This document shows, piece after piece, positions 1-6,863 of a DNA stretch of 20,926 nucleotides (its first letter is position 1; each line of letters begins with the position of its first letter). The notes below the pieces were generated by a model, which had not been told where the DNA came from, did not search any database, and saw only the letters and a list, made by a program, of their open reading frames with translations. A program made the translations under genes and the position numbers. This DNA comes from an uncultured Muribaculaceae bacterium (GTDB taxonomy: Bacteria; Bacteroidota; Bacteroidia; Bacteroidales; Muribaculaceae), in the NCBI GenBank assembly GCA_910586595.1, contig CAJUJB010000050.1, positions 1-20,926 of the forward strand, in the 5' to 3' direction.

Positions 1-248
1 TCAACTTCCTCTGCCGCGACTCTATCCTCGCAGCTCCCCTCTGCCTCGACCTCGTGCTCCTGAGCGACCTCGCTGCACGTGCAGGCCGTTACGGCATCCA
101 GCGCTTCCTCAGCTTCTTCCTCAAGAGCCCGATGCACGACTACACCAAAGACGAGGTGCCTGTAAACCACCTCTTCCAGCAGTATGTCATGCTCAAGAAC
201 GCCATCCGCGAGATGGGCGGTTACAAGGCCGACGAGCTGATCGACTAA
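1..248 (+). CDS. Inositol-3-phosphate synthase (MIPS), C-terminal fragment
   Basis: Only the last 81 codons are inside the window; the open frame starts at base 3 and ends at TAA 246-248. The frame begins NFLCRDSILAAPLCLDLVLL and continues with a FLSFFLKSPMHDYTKD stretch, which I recognise as the carboxy-terminal part of Bacteroidetes myo-inositol-1-phosphate synthases. This family converts glucose-6-phosphate to inositol-phosphate with NAD in the cytoplasm. In Bacteroides the product feeds phosphatidylinositol and inositol sphingolipid synthesis. The NAD-binding domain lies upstream of the window, so the call rests on the C-terminal catalytic-domain tail alone. A strong hairpin terminator follows directly, so this is the last gene of its transcript. 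The internal ATG at 54 is not a real start because the frame is open to the edge. Confidence 0.72.
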   Translation, partial: NFLCRDSILAAPLCLDLVLLSDLAARAGRYGIQRFLSFFLKSPMHDYTKDEVPVNHLFQQYVMLKNAIREMGGYKADELID

Positions 249-283
249 GCGCACCTCCCGGAATCTATCATAACTCAAGTATA

Positions 284-320
284 ACGGAGGGCATCCACCG
301 CGGATGCCCTCCGTATTTTG
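284..320 (+). terminator. Rho-independent terminator after the inositol-phosphate synthase gene
   Basis: A perfect 13-bp stem (ACGGAGGGCATCC at 284-296 with its complement at 302-314) closes a 5-base loop and is followed by ATTTTG. It separates the first gene from the recJ promoter. Confidence 0.88.
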
Positions 321-371
321 TGAATGTAGGTTAAGGATTGCATACATGGAGCCGTTTACAGTTTTTTTTTG

Positions 372-379
372 TATCTTTG
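372..379 (+). promoter_or_regulatory. Bacteroidetes -7 promoter box for recJ-recQ
   Basis: TATCTTTG matches the Bacteroidetes sigma-ABfr -7 consensus TAnnTTTG exactly. It follows a run of nine T. No well-spaced -33 TTTG is visible; the nearest candidate, TTTA at 355-358, is too close. Initiation about 7 bases downstream would leave a leader of only about 15-20 bases before the recJ ATG at 402. Confidence 0.6.
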
Positions 380-401
380 CGCAACTGATACCGCACCACC
401 T

Positions 402-2138
402 ATGACCCGCAAATGGAACTTCCCCTCACTGTCAAGCGAAGAGCAGAAACTCGGCGCCGAGTTGTCGCGCCGTTTCGCCAACTGCCCTCCGGTGAGCGAC
501 CTGCTGGTGCAGCGCGGAATCACCACCATCGACGCCGCCGAGAAATTCTTCCACCCGTCGCTGCGCGACCTCCACGACCCCTTCCTCATGCCCGACATGG
601 ACAAGGCTGTGGAGCGCCTCAACCGCGCCATGGGCTCGAAAGAGAAAATACTCGTCTACGGCGACTATGACGTCGACGGCACCACTGCGGTGGCCCTCGT
701 ATACCGTTACCTTCAGAATTTCTACTCCGAGCTCGATTTCTACATCCCCACCCGCTATGAAGAGGGATACGGCATATCGCGCAAGATTATCGACCTCATA
801 GCCGAGCAGGGTGTGAAGCTCGTGATTATCCTCGACTGCGGCATCAAAGCCATCGAGGAGATACGCTACGCCCGCGAGCGCGGCATCGACTTCATCATCT
901 GCGACCACCACATGCCGGATGCCGAGCTTCCGCCGGCCGTAGCCATCCTCAACCCCAAGCTCGAAGGCTCCACCTACCCCTGCCCTCACCTCTCGGGCTG
1001 CGGCGTGGGCTATAAATTCATGCAGGCATTCTCGATCAGCAACGGCATCGCCACCGCCGAGCTCGAGTGCATGCTCGACCTTGTGGCCGTGAGCATCGCT
1101 GCCGACATCGTGCCTATGATCGACGAGAACCGCGTGCTCGCATACATGGGCCTCAAGCGACTTAACTCCAACCCCAACATGGGGCTCCGCGCCATAATCC
1201 GCACCTGCGGCCTCGGCGGCAAGGAAATCACCATCAACGACGTGGTATTCAAGATCGGGCCCCGCATCAACGCATCGGGCCGCATGCAGAGCGGCAGCGA
1301 GGCTGTGGAGCTGCTTGTGGCACGCGACGCCAAGGAAGCCAACCGCCGGTCGCTCGAGATCGACCAGTATAACAAAGACCGCAAAGAGCTCGACAAACGC
1401 ATCACCGAGGAAGCCAATGTCATACTCGAGGCCCGCGGCGAGATGCACTCGCCAAAGAAGTCGATTGTGATTTACAACAAAGACTGGCACAAGGGCATCA
1501 TCGGCATCGTGGCCTCACGTCTGACCGAGCTGTACTACAAGCCATCGGTCGTGCTCACCCTCTCCAACGGCCTCGCCACCGGGTCGTCGCGCTCCGTACA
1601 GGGCTTCGACATCTACAAGGCCGTGGAGTCGACCCGCGACCTATTGGAGAACTTCGGCGGCCACACCTATGCAGTAGGTCTGTCGCTCCGCGAGGAGAAC
1701 ATACCGGCCTTCACCCAGCGCTTCGAGGAATACGTGGCTGCCAATATCCTGCCCGAGCAGCTCACACCACAGATCGACATCGACGCCTTCCTCTCCTTCT
1801 CGGAGATTACTCCGGAGTTTGTGTCGATACTCCGTCTGTTCACCCCCTTCGGCCCCGGCAACCGCATCCCCACCTTCTGCACACGCCGCGTGAAAGACTT
1901 CGGCACAAGCCGTCTCGTAGGCCGCAACCTTGAGCATATCAAGCTCGAGCTCGTCGACGACACCTCCGGCCGTGTGATCAACGGCATCGCCTTCAACATG
2001 GCCTCTTACTACGAGCACATTCACTCGGGCCGTCCTTTCAATATCTGCTATACCATCGAGGAGAACAAGCACCAGAACGCCGGCTCATCGATCCAGCTCA
2101 TGGTCAAGCAGATCCGTGTCGGCGAAGAGCTTTCATGA
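402..2138 (+). CDS. recJ: Single-stranded-DNA-specific exonuclease RecJ
   Basis: A 578-residue RecJ, normal length for the family. RecJ degrades single-stranded DNA 5' to 3' in recombination and mismatch/base-excision repair. The DHH phosphoesterase core is visible: GDYDVDG (residues 87-93, motif I), ILDCG (143-147), the DHH triad (168-170), LSGCGVGYKF (197-206) and DLVAVSIAADIVPM (226-239). The DHHA1 part carries GPRINASGRM (286-295), WHKGIIGIVASRL (362-374), GSSRS (394-398) and an FGGHTYAVGLSL block (418-429); the OB-fold tail follows. I chose ATG 402 over the TTG at 369 because 369 lies inside the -7 promoter box. The stop overlaps the recQ start (ATGA, 2135-2138), which implies translational coupling with the helicase that can supply its single-stranded substrate. 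Confidence 0.96.
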   Translation: MTRKWNFPSLSSEEQKLGAELSRRFANCPPVSDLLVQRGITTIDAAEKFFHPSLRDLHDPFLMPDMDKAVERLNRAMGSKEKILVYGDYDVDGTTAVALVYRYLQNFYSELDFYIPTRYEEGYGISRKIIDLIAEQGVKLVIILDCGIKAIEEIRYARERGIDFIICDHHMPDAELPPAVAILNPKLEGSTYPCPHLSGCGVGYKFMQAFSISNGIATAELECMLDLVAVSIAADIVPMIDENRVLAYMGLKRLNSNPNMGLRAIIRTCGLGGKEITINDVVFKIGPRINASGRMQSGSEAVELLVARDAKEANRRSLEIDQYNKDRKELDKRITEEANVILEARGEMHSPKKSIVIYNKDWHKGIIGIVASRLTELYYKPSVVLTLSNGLATGSSRSVQGFDIYKAVESTRDLLENFGGHTYAVGLSLREENIPAFTQRFEEYVAANILPEQLTPQIDIDAFLSFSEITPEFVSILRLFTPFGPGNRIPTFCTRRVKDFGTSRLVGRNLEHIKLELVDDTSGRVINGIAFNMASYYEHIHSGRPFNICYTIEENKHQNAGSSIQLMVKQIRVGEELS

Positions 2139-4108
2139 CCGACATCCCCTACGGATATTACGATTTTTCAGAGCCCGACGGCCAGGAGGTCGGCGCAGAC
2201 TCTTCACGCGATATACATGCCACGCTGAAGCGTTACTGGGGCTACGACTCTTTCCGCCCGATGCAGGAAGAGATAATCCGCTCAGTACTCGACGGCCACG
2301 ACACAATCGGCCTGCTGCCCACCGGCGGCGGCAAGTCGCTCACCTTCCAGGTGCCGGCCATGGTGATGGACGGCCTCACCATAGTGGTGACCCCGCTCAT
2401 ATCGCTGATGAAAGACCAGGTCGACAATCTCCGGCGCCATGGCATACGCGCGGCCTACCTCCATGCAGGCATGACCAAGACCGAGTCAGACTACGCTTAT
2501 GAGCGGTGCCGTCAAGGCCGTGCCAAGCTCCTCTACGTTTCGCCCGAGCGCATGAGCGGCGACCGCTTCACCCGCCTCATCGCCGGCTGGAACATATCGT
2601 TATTCGTCATCGACGAGGCCCACTGCATATCGCAGTGGGGCTACGACTTCCGCCCGTCGTACCTCGGCCTGTCGTGCCTGCGCGAGTTCTTCCCCGCCGT
2701 ACCCATTCTCGCCCTTACTGCCTCGGCCACCCCGGCCGTCACCGCCGACATAGCCTCCCGGCTGGCCATGCACCAGCCACGGCTCTTCGCACTCAGCTTC
2801 ACGCGCGACAATATATCTTTCCTCGTGCGCCATACCGAAGACAAGTACGGCAAACTGCTCGAGGTACTCCGCGGCACACAAGGCTCGACCATCATCTACA
2901 CCCGCTCGCGGCAGCGTGCGGCCGACTTGGCTTCCATGCTCACCCGCGAGGGCTTTGGGGCGCTGTTCTACCATGCCGGCCTCGACTCGCACGAGAAGGC
3001 CACCCGGCAGGAGGCTTGGCACTCGGGGCAGAGCCGCATCATGGTGGCCACCACGGCCTTTGGCATGGGCATCGACAAGCCCGACGTGCGCGTGGTCGTA
3101 CACTACGACATCCCCTCCACTCTCGAAGAATATTACCAGGAGGCAGGCCGGGGAGGCCGCGACGGCAAGCCTGCCCTGGCGGTAATGCTCGTAGCCTCCC
3201 GCGATAAGGCCACGCTGGCACGACGCCTCTCGCAAGCCTTCCCAGACAAAGACTTCATCAGGAAGACATACGATGAGCTGTGCCGTTTCCTATCGCTGCC
3301 TATGGGCGAAGGCTTCGGAGCCATATTCGACTTCAAGCCTGCCGTGATGTGCACGCGCTACAAGATGCCCGAGCGGCTGGTGATGAGCGCCATCGGCATA
3401 CTCGACCGTTCGGGCTACCTCAACTACGTCGACGAGCTCGACATCGAAGCGCAGGCCATGATCCTGCTGCGGCGTGACGAGCTCTACTCGCTCGACCTCG
3501 AGCCCCTCGAAGACGCCATACTCAACTACCTGCTGCGCAATTGCCCAGGCATCTTCACCGACCTTGTTCCGGTAAATGAATCGCTTATCGCAGCCGACTG
3601 CGGCACCGTGCCCCAGACGGTCTACGAGACACTCTGCGGCTGGCGACGCGAGCATATCATATCGTTTATACCGCGACGCTGCACGCCCCATATTGTCTTC
3701 ACCGCCAACCGCGTCACTTCCGACCGCCTCACCTTCCCGAAAGAGGTATACGAAGACCGCCGCGCGGCCATGGAGCACCAGATCAAGGCTATGACCGACT
3801 TTGCCTTCAACGATGCGGCCTGCCGGGTGGCGGGCATGCTGCGTTACTTCGGAGAGGAAAATGCATCTGACTGCTGCCGATGCGACGTTTGCCGCGCACG
3901 ACACCGGGTCGCCACACCCTTCGACGCCGCCGACTTCGAAAGGCGCCTCGACAGTTTTTTCGATGCCATCGCCCCCTGCGAGTGGCTCGATACTCGCTCG
4001 CTCCGCGCCCACTACCCTCACCACTTCGACCAGTTGGCAGCCCACCTCCGCTCAATGGTGGCCGAAGGGCGGCTACGTGCCGACGGCCATCTGATTGCCA
4101 AATGTTAA
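2135..4108 (+). CDS. recQ: ATP-dependent DNA helicase RecQ
   Basis: A 657-residue superfamily 2 helicase, 3'-to-5', acting with RecJ in recombination and fork repair. In order: motif 0 YWGYDSFRPMQEE (34-46), Walker A PTGGGKS (62-68), DEAH with the RecQ aromatic loop DEAHCISQWGYDFRPSY (160-176), TASATP (195-200), FGMGIDKPDVR (309-319), and motif VI QEAGRGGRDG (335-344). The RecQ zinc module follows: C563 before RYFGE, then C580, C583 and C586. The C-terminal part after about residue 590 is short and I see no clear HRDC domain, so this appears to be the RecQ core plus a zinc/winged-helix region with a divergent tail. It begins inside the recJ stop codon and is the last gene of that operon. Confidence 0.95.
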   Translation: MTDIPYGYYDFSEPDGQEVGADSSRDIHATLKRYWGYDSFRPMQEEIIRSVLDGHDTIGLLPTGGGKSLTFQVPAMVMDGLTIVVTPLISLMKDQVDNLRRHGIRAAYLHAGMTKTESDYAYERCRQGRAKLLYVSPERMSGDRFTRLIAGWNISLFVIDEAHCISQWGYDFRPSYLGLSCLREFFPAVPILALTASATPAVTADIASRLAMHQPRLFALSFTRDNISFLVRHTEDKYGKLLEVLRGTQGSTIIYTRSRQRAADLASMLTREGFGALFYHAGLDSHEKATRQEAWHSGQSRIMVATTAFGMGIDKPDVRVVVHYDIPSTLEEYYQEAGRGGRDGKPALAVMLVASRDKATLARRLSQAFPDKDFIRKTYDELCRFLSLPMGEGFGAIFDFKPAVMCTRYKMPERLVMSAIGILDRSGYLNYVDELDIEAQAMILLRRDELYSLDLEPLEDAILNYLLRNCPGIFTDLVPVNESLIAADCGTVPQTVYETLCGWRREHIISFIPRRCTPHIVFTANRVTSDRLTFPKEVYEDRRAAMEHQIKAMTDFAFNDAACRVAGMLRYFGEENASDCCRCDVCRARHRVATPFDAADFERRLDSFFDAIAPCEWLDTRSLRAHYPHHFDQLAAHLRSMVAEGRLRADGHLIAKC

Positions 4109-4112
4109 CTAA

Positions 4113-4139
4113 GGTTAAATCAACCCACTTGATTAAACC
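4113..4139 (+). terminator. Candidate hairpin terminator just after recQ
   Basis: GGTTAAATCAA (4113-4123) pairs with TTGATTAAACC (4129-4139) over 11 positions with one mismatch and a 5-base loop, starting four bases after the recQ stop. The T-rich stretch comes only several bases later (CTATTTT), so termination here may be weak. Confidence 0.45.
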
Positions 4140-4245
4140 TCGACCTATTTTCGCCGTCAAATAATCAGTAATAAGACACATAAGAGCTTAGCAAGGACAC
4201 CAAAGGGGCTGACCGCCCCACCCAACTAACTTTTAATATCATAAG

Positions 4246-4280
4246 AAGCCTCGACTCGCGAAGAATCGGGGCTTTTGCTT
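4246..4280 (+). terminator. Rho-independent terminator ahead of the lipoprotein block
   Basis: AAGCCTCGA (4246-4254) pairs with TCGGGGCTT (4266-4274) over nine positions including one G-T wobble, with an 11-base loop. The following sequence is TTTGCTTT. It would end recQ read-through or a short RNA from the region upstream. Confidence 0.6.
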
Positions 4281-4352
4281 TGGCTGCGTAAAGGTGACGA
4301 CGACCATTTTGTTAAAAATCATAAAATTAAATAAACTATGCTTACAAATCAC

Positions 4353-4360
4353 TAAATTTG
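4353..4360 (+). promoter_or_regulatory. -7 promoter box for the lipoprotein operon
   Basis: TAAATTTG matches TAnnTTTG and is identical to the -7 box of the tRNA-Glu/rpsT unit. No well-placed -33 TTTG is seen. It lies 38 bases before the chosen ATG at 4399. Twenty bases downstream is CATAACCAATTGCC, which recurs at 9465 in the leader of the 9577 gene. Confidence 0.5.
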
Positions 4361-4398
4361 CGCAGACCACTCTGATACCACATAACCAATTGCCAATC

Positions 4399-4857
4399 AT
4401 GCGAAATATACTGATTATAGCACTCCTATTCATCTGTGCATCATGCAGAGCACCTATCCCTGATCTGTATGAGGATCAGCCTTACCAGGTATATACGATT
4501 AAGAAAATTAAGCGGCAGAACGATTGGTATATCATCGACGCTAAGCACGATCGCACACCCTTCAAGATTTTATCCAGAATTTCAGAAGATGATTCAACTT
4601 TTGTAGAATATCCTTTAATTAAAAAAGGCAAGACCTACAAGATGGAATTGTTCTCATATAAAGGTAGTTTTTATAGAAAACTCGGCGTTGGGCCACCTAT
4701 GCAACTCTATGGTAGGGGTGATTCTGAATTGCACTTGGGAAACACTGTCATCCGGCTAAGCCGCAAAAAGGGCTTTCGCGATATTTTCTACACCCCGAAT
4801 TTAAGAGGTTTACATTATCTCCCCGACTCTGATGAAGTCGACCCTTATTTTAAATAG
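4399..4857 (+). CDS. Putative lipoprotein of unknown function
   Basis: 152 residues; I do not recognise the family. The start at 4399 gives a clean signal sequence, MRNILIIALLFICASC, with a lipobox-like ending (CASC, Cys16; Cys13 is an alternative). It is therefore probably lipidated and anchored in the inner or outer membrane facing the periplasm or surface. The mature part is about 136 residues, mixed beta-type (YQVYTIKKIKRQNDWYIIDA), with no recognisable catalytic motif. It is the first gene of the AT-rich block, downstream of its own -7 box. No gene lies between it and the next lipoprotein except repeat cassette 1 with its short frame. Codon and base composition are clearly more AT-rich than in recQ, which suggests a separate origin. 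Confidence 0.7.
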   Translation: MRNILIIALLFICASCRAPIPDLYEDQPYQVYTIKKIKRQNDWYIIDAKHDRTPFKILSRISEDDSTFVEYPLIKKGKTYKMELFSYKGSFYRKLGVGPPMQLYGRGDSELHLGNTVIRLSRKKGFRDIFYTPNLRGLHYLPDSDEVDPYFK

Positions 4858-4867
4858 TCTATTTCAT

Positions 4868-4946
4868 CAATAACCTACCTCTACGATCGATGAAATTAAC
4901 CCATGCTACCCAATCGGAGTCTTACAGGCGCAAGCTTGCCAAGGCT
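4868..4946 (+). repeat. Intergenic repeat cassette, copy 1
   Basis: These 79 bases match 5657-5735 with the same length and by my count about 8 differences (about 90% identity). They begin CAATAACC and end GCTTGCCAAGGCT. They carry the start of a short frame, MKLTxxxQSESxRRKLAKA. Confidence 0.85.
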
Positions 4947-4982
4947 GTGCTGGCCTCTCCCGACAACAAGCAATCTGAGTAA
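4890..4982 (+). CDS. Possible 30-residue peptide in repeat copy 1
   Basis: ATG 4890 to TAA 4980-4982 encodes 30 residues beginning MKLTHATQSESYRRKLAKA and ending SPDNKQSE. The peptide is basic in the middle and has no membrane segment. It was too short for automatic calling. The reason to list it is that the same frame is preserved in repeat copy 2 (5679 onward), and a relic of it, in the same reading frame, is seen in copy 3. The stop lies 17 bases before the ATG of the next lipoprotein, a spacing that would suit translational coupling or a leader-peptide role. It could equally be a decayed N-terminal piece of a duplicated gene. Confidence 0.4.
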   Translation: MKLTHATQSESYRRKLAKAVLASPDNKQSE

Positions 4983-4999
4983 CCCCCAACATTCAATCA

Positions 5000-5662
5000 A
5001 TGAAAAAATTTTTTCTGATTACATTCTGCGTATTGTTTATGGCGGCGTTCAAAGCTTGTTTCTTTTTGGATAAATATCCATTTACTAAAGCGGATCTTCA
5101 ATGGTTGCCACCTTATTCCTTAGGAGACACCCTATTCTTCTCAGACGGAGCCACGACGGATACAGGTATAATAGACTTTGTTTCTTTTCATCAGCCCCGG
5201 AATAGATTTGAGTTGGATTGGGAAGGTCATAATGTTTTTGAAATCAGCACGGAATATGAAGCGAGTGCCTTTTATGAGGTACTTGTTGAGCATGGAGAGG
5301 ATTCTCTTAGTATGGCTCTTATTTATGAACGCTGCGATACATCTTTTTGGGTCAGATCATGGATTGTTAAAGTAAACAGAGGAGGTTATGGGTTCAAATT
5401 TCATGTAATCGATAACATATACACGCTAAAGAAATATCCTCATATAACTCTCAAGGAGTGGACCACACAAAAAATAAATTATCATGGCTCTCTACACGAT
5501 GGGGTAGTTTTGAATGACACGGACACAACCAACTCTGTTCCGGTGCAAGTTGAGATTGTCAAAGGAGTAGGAATAGTAAGTTATACTTTTCCAAATGGCA
5601 ACACATTCCACTTGGATTCAATTCGCACTAATCAAAAATCTGACTTACCCACAGAACAATAA
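5000..5662 (+). CDS. Putative exported lipoprotein-like protein, unknown function
   Basis: 220 residues, family not recognised. The N-terminus is a Lys-Lys-led hydrophobic signal, MKKFFLITFCVLFMAAFKAC, ending in Cys20. The lipobox (FKAC) is poor, so this could be a lipoprotein or an ordinary Sec-exported protein. The mature region starts with YPFTKADLQWLPPYSLGDTL, and this PPY-x-GDT-L-F style is common in small Bacteroidales lipoproteins. No catalytic signature is visible. The ATG lies 17 bases after the short frame in repeat copy 1 and the stop falls inside repeat copy 2. No promoter box is visible, so it is probably transcribed from the promoter at 4353. Confidence 0.72.
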   Translation: MKKFFLITFCVLFMAAFKACFFLDKYPFTKADLQWLPPYSLGDTLFFSDGATTDTGIIDFVSFHQPRNRFELDWEGHNVFEISTEYEASAFYEVLVEHGEDSLSMALIYERCDTSFWVRSWIVKVNRGGYGFKFHVIDNIYTLKKYPHITLKEWTTQKINYHGSLHDGVVLNDTDTTNSVPVQVEIVKGVGIVSYTFPNGNTFHLDSIRTNQKSDLPTEQ

Positions 5663-5735
5663 CCCACCTCTAAAATCGATGAAATTAACCCAAGTAGCCC
5701 AATCGGAGTCTTGCAGGCGCAAGCTTGCCAAGGCT
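5657..5735 (+). repeat. Intergenic repeat cassette, copy 2
   Basis: 79 bases about 90% identical to 4868-4946. It overlaps the stop of the gene ending at 5662. The short frame MKLTQVAQSESCRRKLAKA begins at ATG 5679 and, unlike copy 1, stays open into the next lipoprotein gene. Homology to copy 3 continues beyond the 79 bases, to about 5770. Confidence 0.85.
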
Positions 5736-5737
5736 TT

Positions 5738-5775
5738 CCGGGCGATGATTAACCGATGCCCGGAGAACGTCCGGG
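5738..5775 (+). promoter_or_regulatory. Two mutually exclusive hairpins before a lipoprotein start
   Basis: CCGGGC (5738-5743) can pair with GCCCGG (5758-5763). CCCGGA (5759-5764) can instead pair with TCCGGG (5770-5775) across a 5-base loop. The two stems share bases 5759-5763, so only one can form. The downstream stem ends five bases before the ATG at 5781. This could modulate initiation; the regulatory role is inference. Confidence 0.35.
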
Positions 5776-5780
5776 TCGAC

Positions 5781-6272
5781 ATGATGCGGCTCATTCCGGC
5801 CTTTCTTCTCTCACTAAGTTTACTTGGTGCGCTTTGCTCATGCGACAAAGGCAAGACAGCTTCAGAAATGAAGATGGAAAAGGATCAGCTGACCGCCTCA
5901 CGCATTAAAGTTTACACGGTGGAAGATACCATCATCGAAGGGCCTGCACCTGAGCCTACAGCCGATAATCTGTTTATAGGTAGAAATTTCAAAAACCTTC
6001 CAATCAGGGATCTGAATTTCTACCAGATAATGAAGTTGTTCGGCTGCCCTCGCCCCTACTATAAAGTCGACAAAGGAATAGTGAGAGATTATGTCCACTA
6101 CTGTCCTGATTATAGTTTTGAAATTGTTAAAAACAATCTGGATTCTATGGTGTATGAGTATGAGTTTGATTATAATGATGGCACTCATGAACACCTCCTA
6201 CTGAATGTAATTCGACAAAATAATGAACTGGTAATCATAGACGGCAGACGCGCGCGTTATCTCCCGGAATAA
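5781..6272 (+). CDS. Putative lipoprotein of unknown function
   Basis: 163 residues from ATG 5781 (or ATG 5784), family not recognised. The chosen start gives MMRLIPAFLLSLSLLGALCSC, a good lipoprotein signal with lipobox LCSC. The frame is also open upstream to ATG 5679 in repeat copy 2. That start would add a 34-residue charged extension before the signal peptide, which is unusual for a lipoprotein. The mature part has a charged linker and then a compact domain containing GRNFKNLPIRDLNFYQIMKL, probably alpha/beta; no catalytic motif is seen. It ends 11 bases before the next lipoprotein gene, so the two are almost certainly co-transcribed. Confidence 0.7.
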   Translation: MMRLIPAFLLSLSLLGALCSCDKGKTASEMKMEKDQLTASRIKVYTVEDTIIEGPAPEPTADNLFIGRNFKNLPIRDLNFYQIMKLFGCPRPYYKVDKGIVRDYVHYCPDYSFEIVKNNLDSMVYEYEFDYNDGTHEHLLLNVIRQNNELVIIDGRRARYLPE

Positions 6273-6283
6273 AATAAATAATT

Positions 6284-6793
6284 ATGAAATCTATATTAGC
6301 TATAATCGCCCTACTCCTGCTTTTGATGCCCGCTGGCTGCCGTAAAGCTTCTGACGAGCCTATCGATACCCTGCAGTTGAAGATTGACTCAATGTATGCA
6401 AGATTGGCTGTGGTTACGGAAAGATATGGAGAACCCGACGTAAAAGAAGTAATCGAATACGTGGATTGCTTCGACTCCACCGGACAACACGAACGGCCAA
6501 AACTCCTCAACGCTTATCTGAATAGTCCGGATAGAGAATTCTGCCGTTTTACCTGGCACAACATCGACAGCGCAGGCTCCGATTTAGTACTCTACGGAAG
6601 TTTTCGGTATACAATCAAGCCCATAGACCCTTTGACCCAAAAATTAATCTGGGATTATTATATGTTCTGGGGGTATCAAACCACCGACACGACACGAATT
6701 GATGAAAACGTATTCCAACAGAGTTCCTATCGCGATTCGAGCTTATATGTATTCTCTGTAAGCGAGCCAAAAAATCCTTATCAAAAAAATTAA
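6284..6793 (+). CDS. Putative lipoprotein of unknown function
   Basis: 169 residues, family not recognised. The signal peptide is textbook: MKSILAIIALLLLLMPAGC, with lipobox MPAGC and Cys19 as the lipidation site. The mature region starts with a polar linker (RKASDEPIDT) and a short helical segment (LQLKIDSMYARLAVVTERYG), followed by mostly beta-type sequence rich in aromatic residues (RFTWHNIDS, IWDYYMFWGYQ). There are no catalytic signatures. The start ATG follows the preceding stop by 11 bases. The stop codon lies within repeat copy 3. Confidence 0.74.
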   Translation: MKSILAIIALLLLLMPAGCRKASDEPIDTLQLKIDSMYARLAVVTERYGEPDVKEVIEYVDCFDSTGQHERPKLLNAYLNSPDREFCRFTWHNIDSAGSDLVLYGSFRYTIKPIDPLTQKLIWDYYMFWGYQTTDTTRIDENVFQQSSYRDSSLYVFSVSEPKNPYQKN

Positions 6794-6834
6794 CCCAAGC
6801 AGCCCAATCGGTTAATCATAGCCCGGCGAACGTC
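6787..6834 (+). repeat. Intergenic repeat cassette, copy 3 (internally deleted)
   Basis: AAATTAACCCAAGCAGCCCA at the left end matches copy 2 closely. The sequence then jumps to GCCCGGCGAACGTC, which matches 5758-5771 (GCCCGGAGAACGTC). Relative to copy 2 this is a 42-base deletion, exactly 14 codons. The frame reads KLTQAAQSVNHSPANVIDY and stops, without an ATG. It overlaps the stop of the preceding gene and lies just before the repeat-protein gene. Confidence 0.7.
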
Positions 6835-6863
6835 ATAGATTATTGAAGAAGGATACGAAGAAG

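Larger units (their letters stand above)
4109..4398. other. Hairpin-rich intergenic region between recQ and the accessory block
   Basis: There is no credible gene in these 290 bases. Three potential hairpins lie in tandem: 4113-4139, 4205-4219 (GGGGC / GCCCC, 5-base loop) and 4246-4274. A -7 promoter box for the next gene sits at 4353-4360. An upstream ATG at 4294 would add 35 residues to the next gene, but it lies before the -7 box and in front of a good lipoprotein signal peptide, so I treat that stretch as untranslated. Confidence 0.6.

Noticed and set aside
432..1490. 352-codon minus-strand frame opposite recJ
   Set aside because: RecJ on the + strand has all family motifs. The antisense frame is a by-product of GC-rich codon use and encodes His/Val/Ala/Asp-rich sequence with no family character.
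3290..4045. 251-codon minus-strand frame opposite recQ
   Set aside because: Same cause; the sense strand encodes the RecQ C-terminal and zinc regions.
4861..4896. 8-bp inverted repeat ATTTCATC / GATGAAAT around the short-frame start of cassette copy 1
   Set aside because: The left arm is absent from copy 2 and the loop is 20 bases, so it is probably chance.
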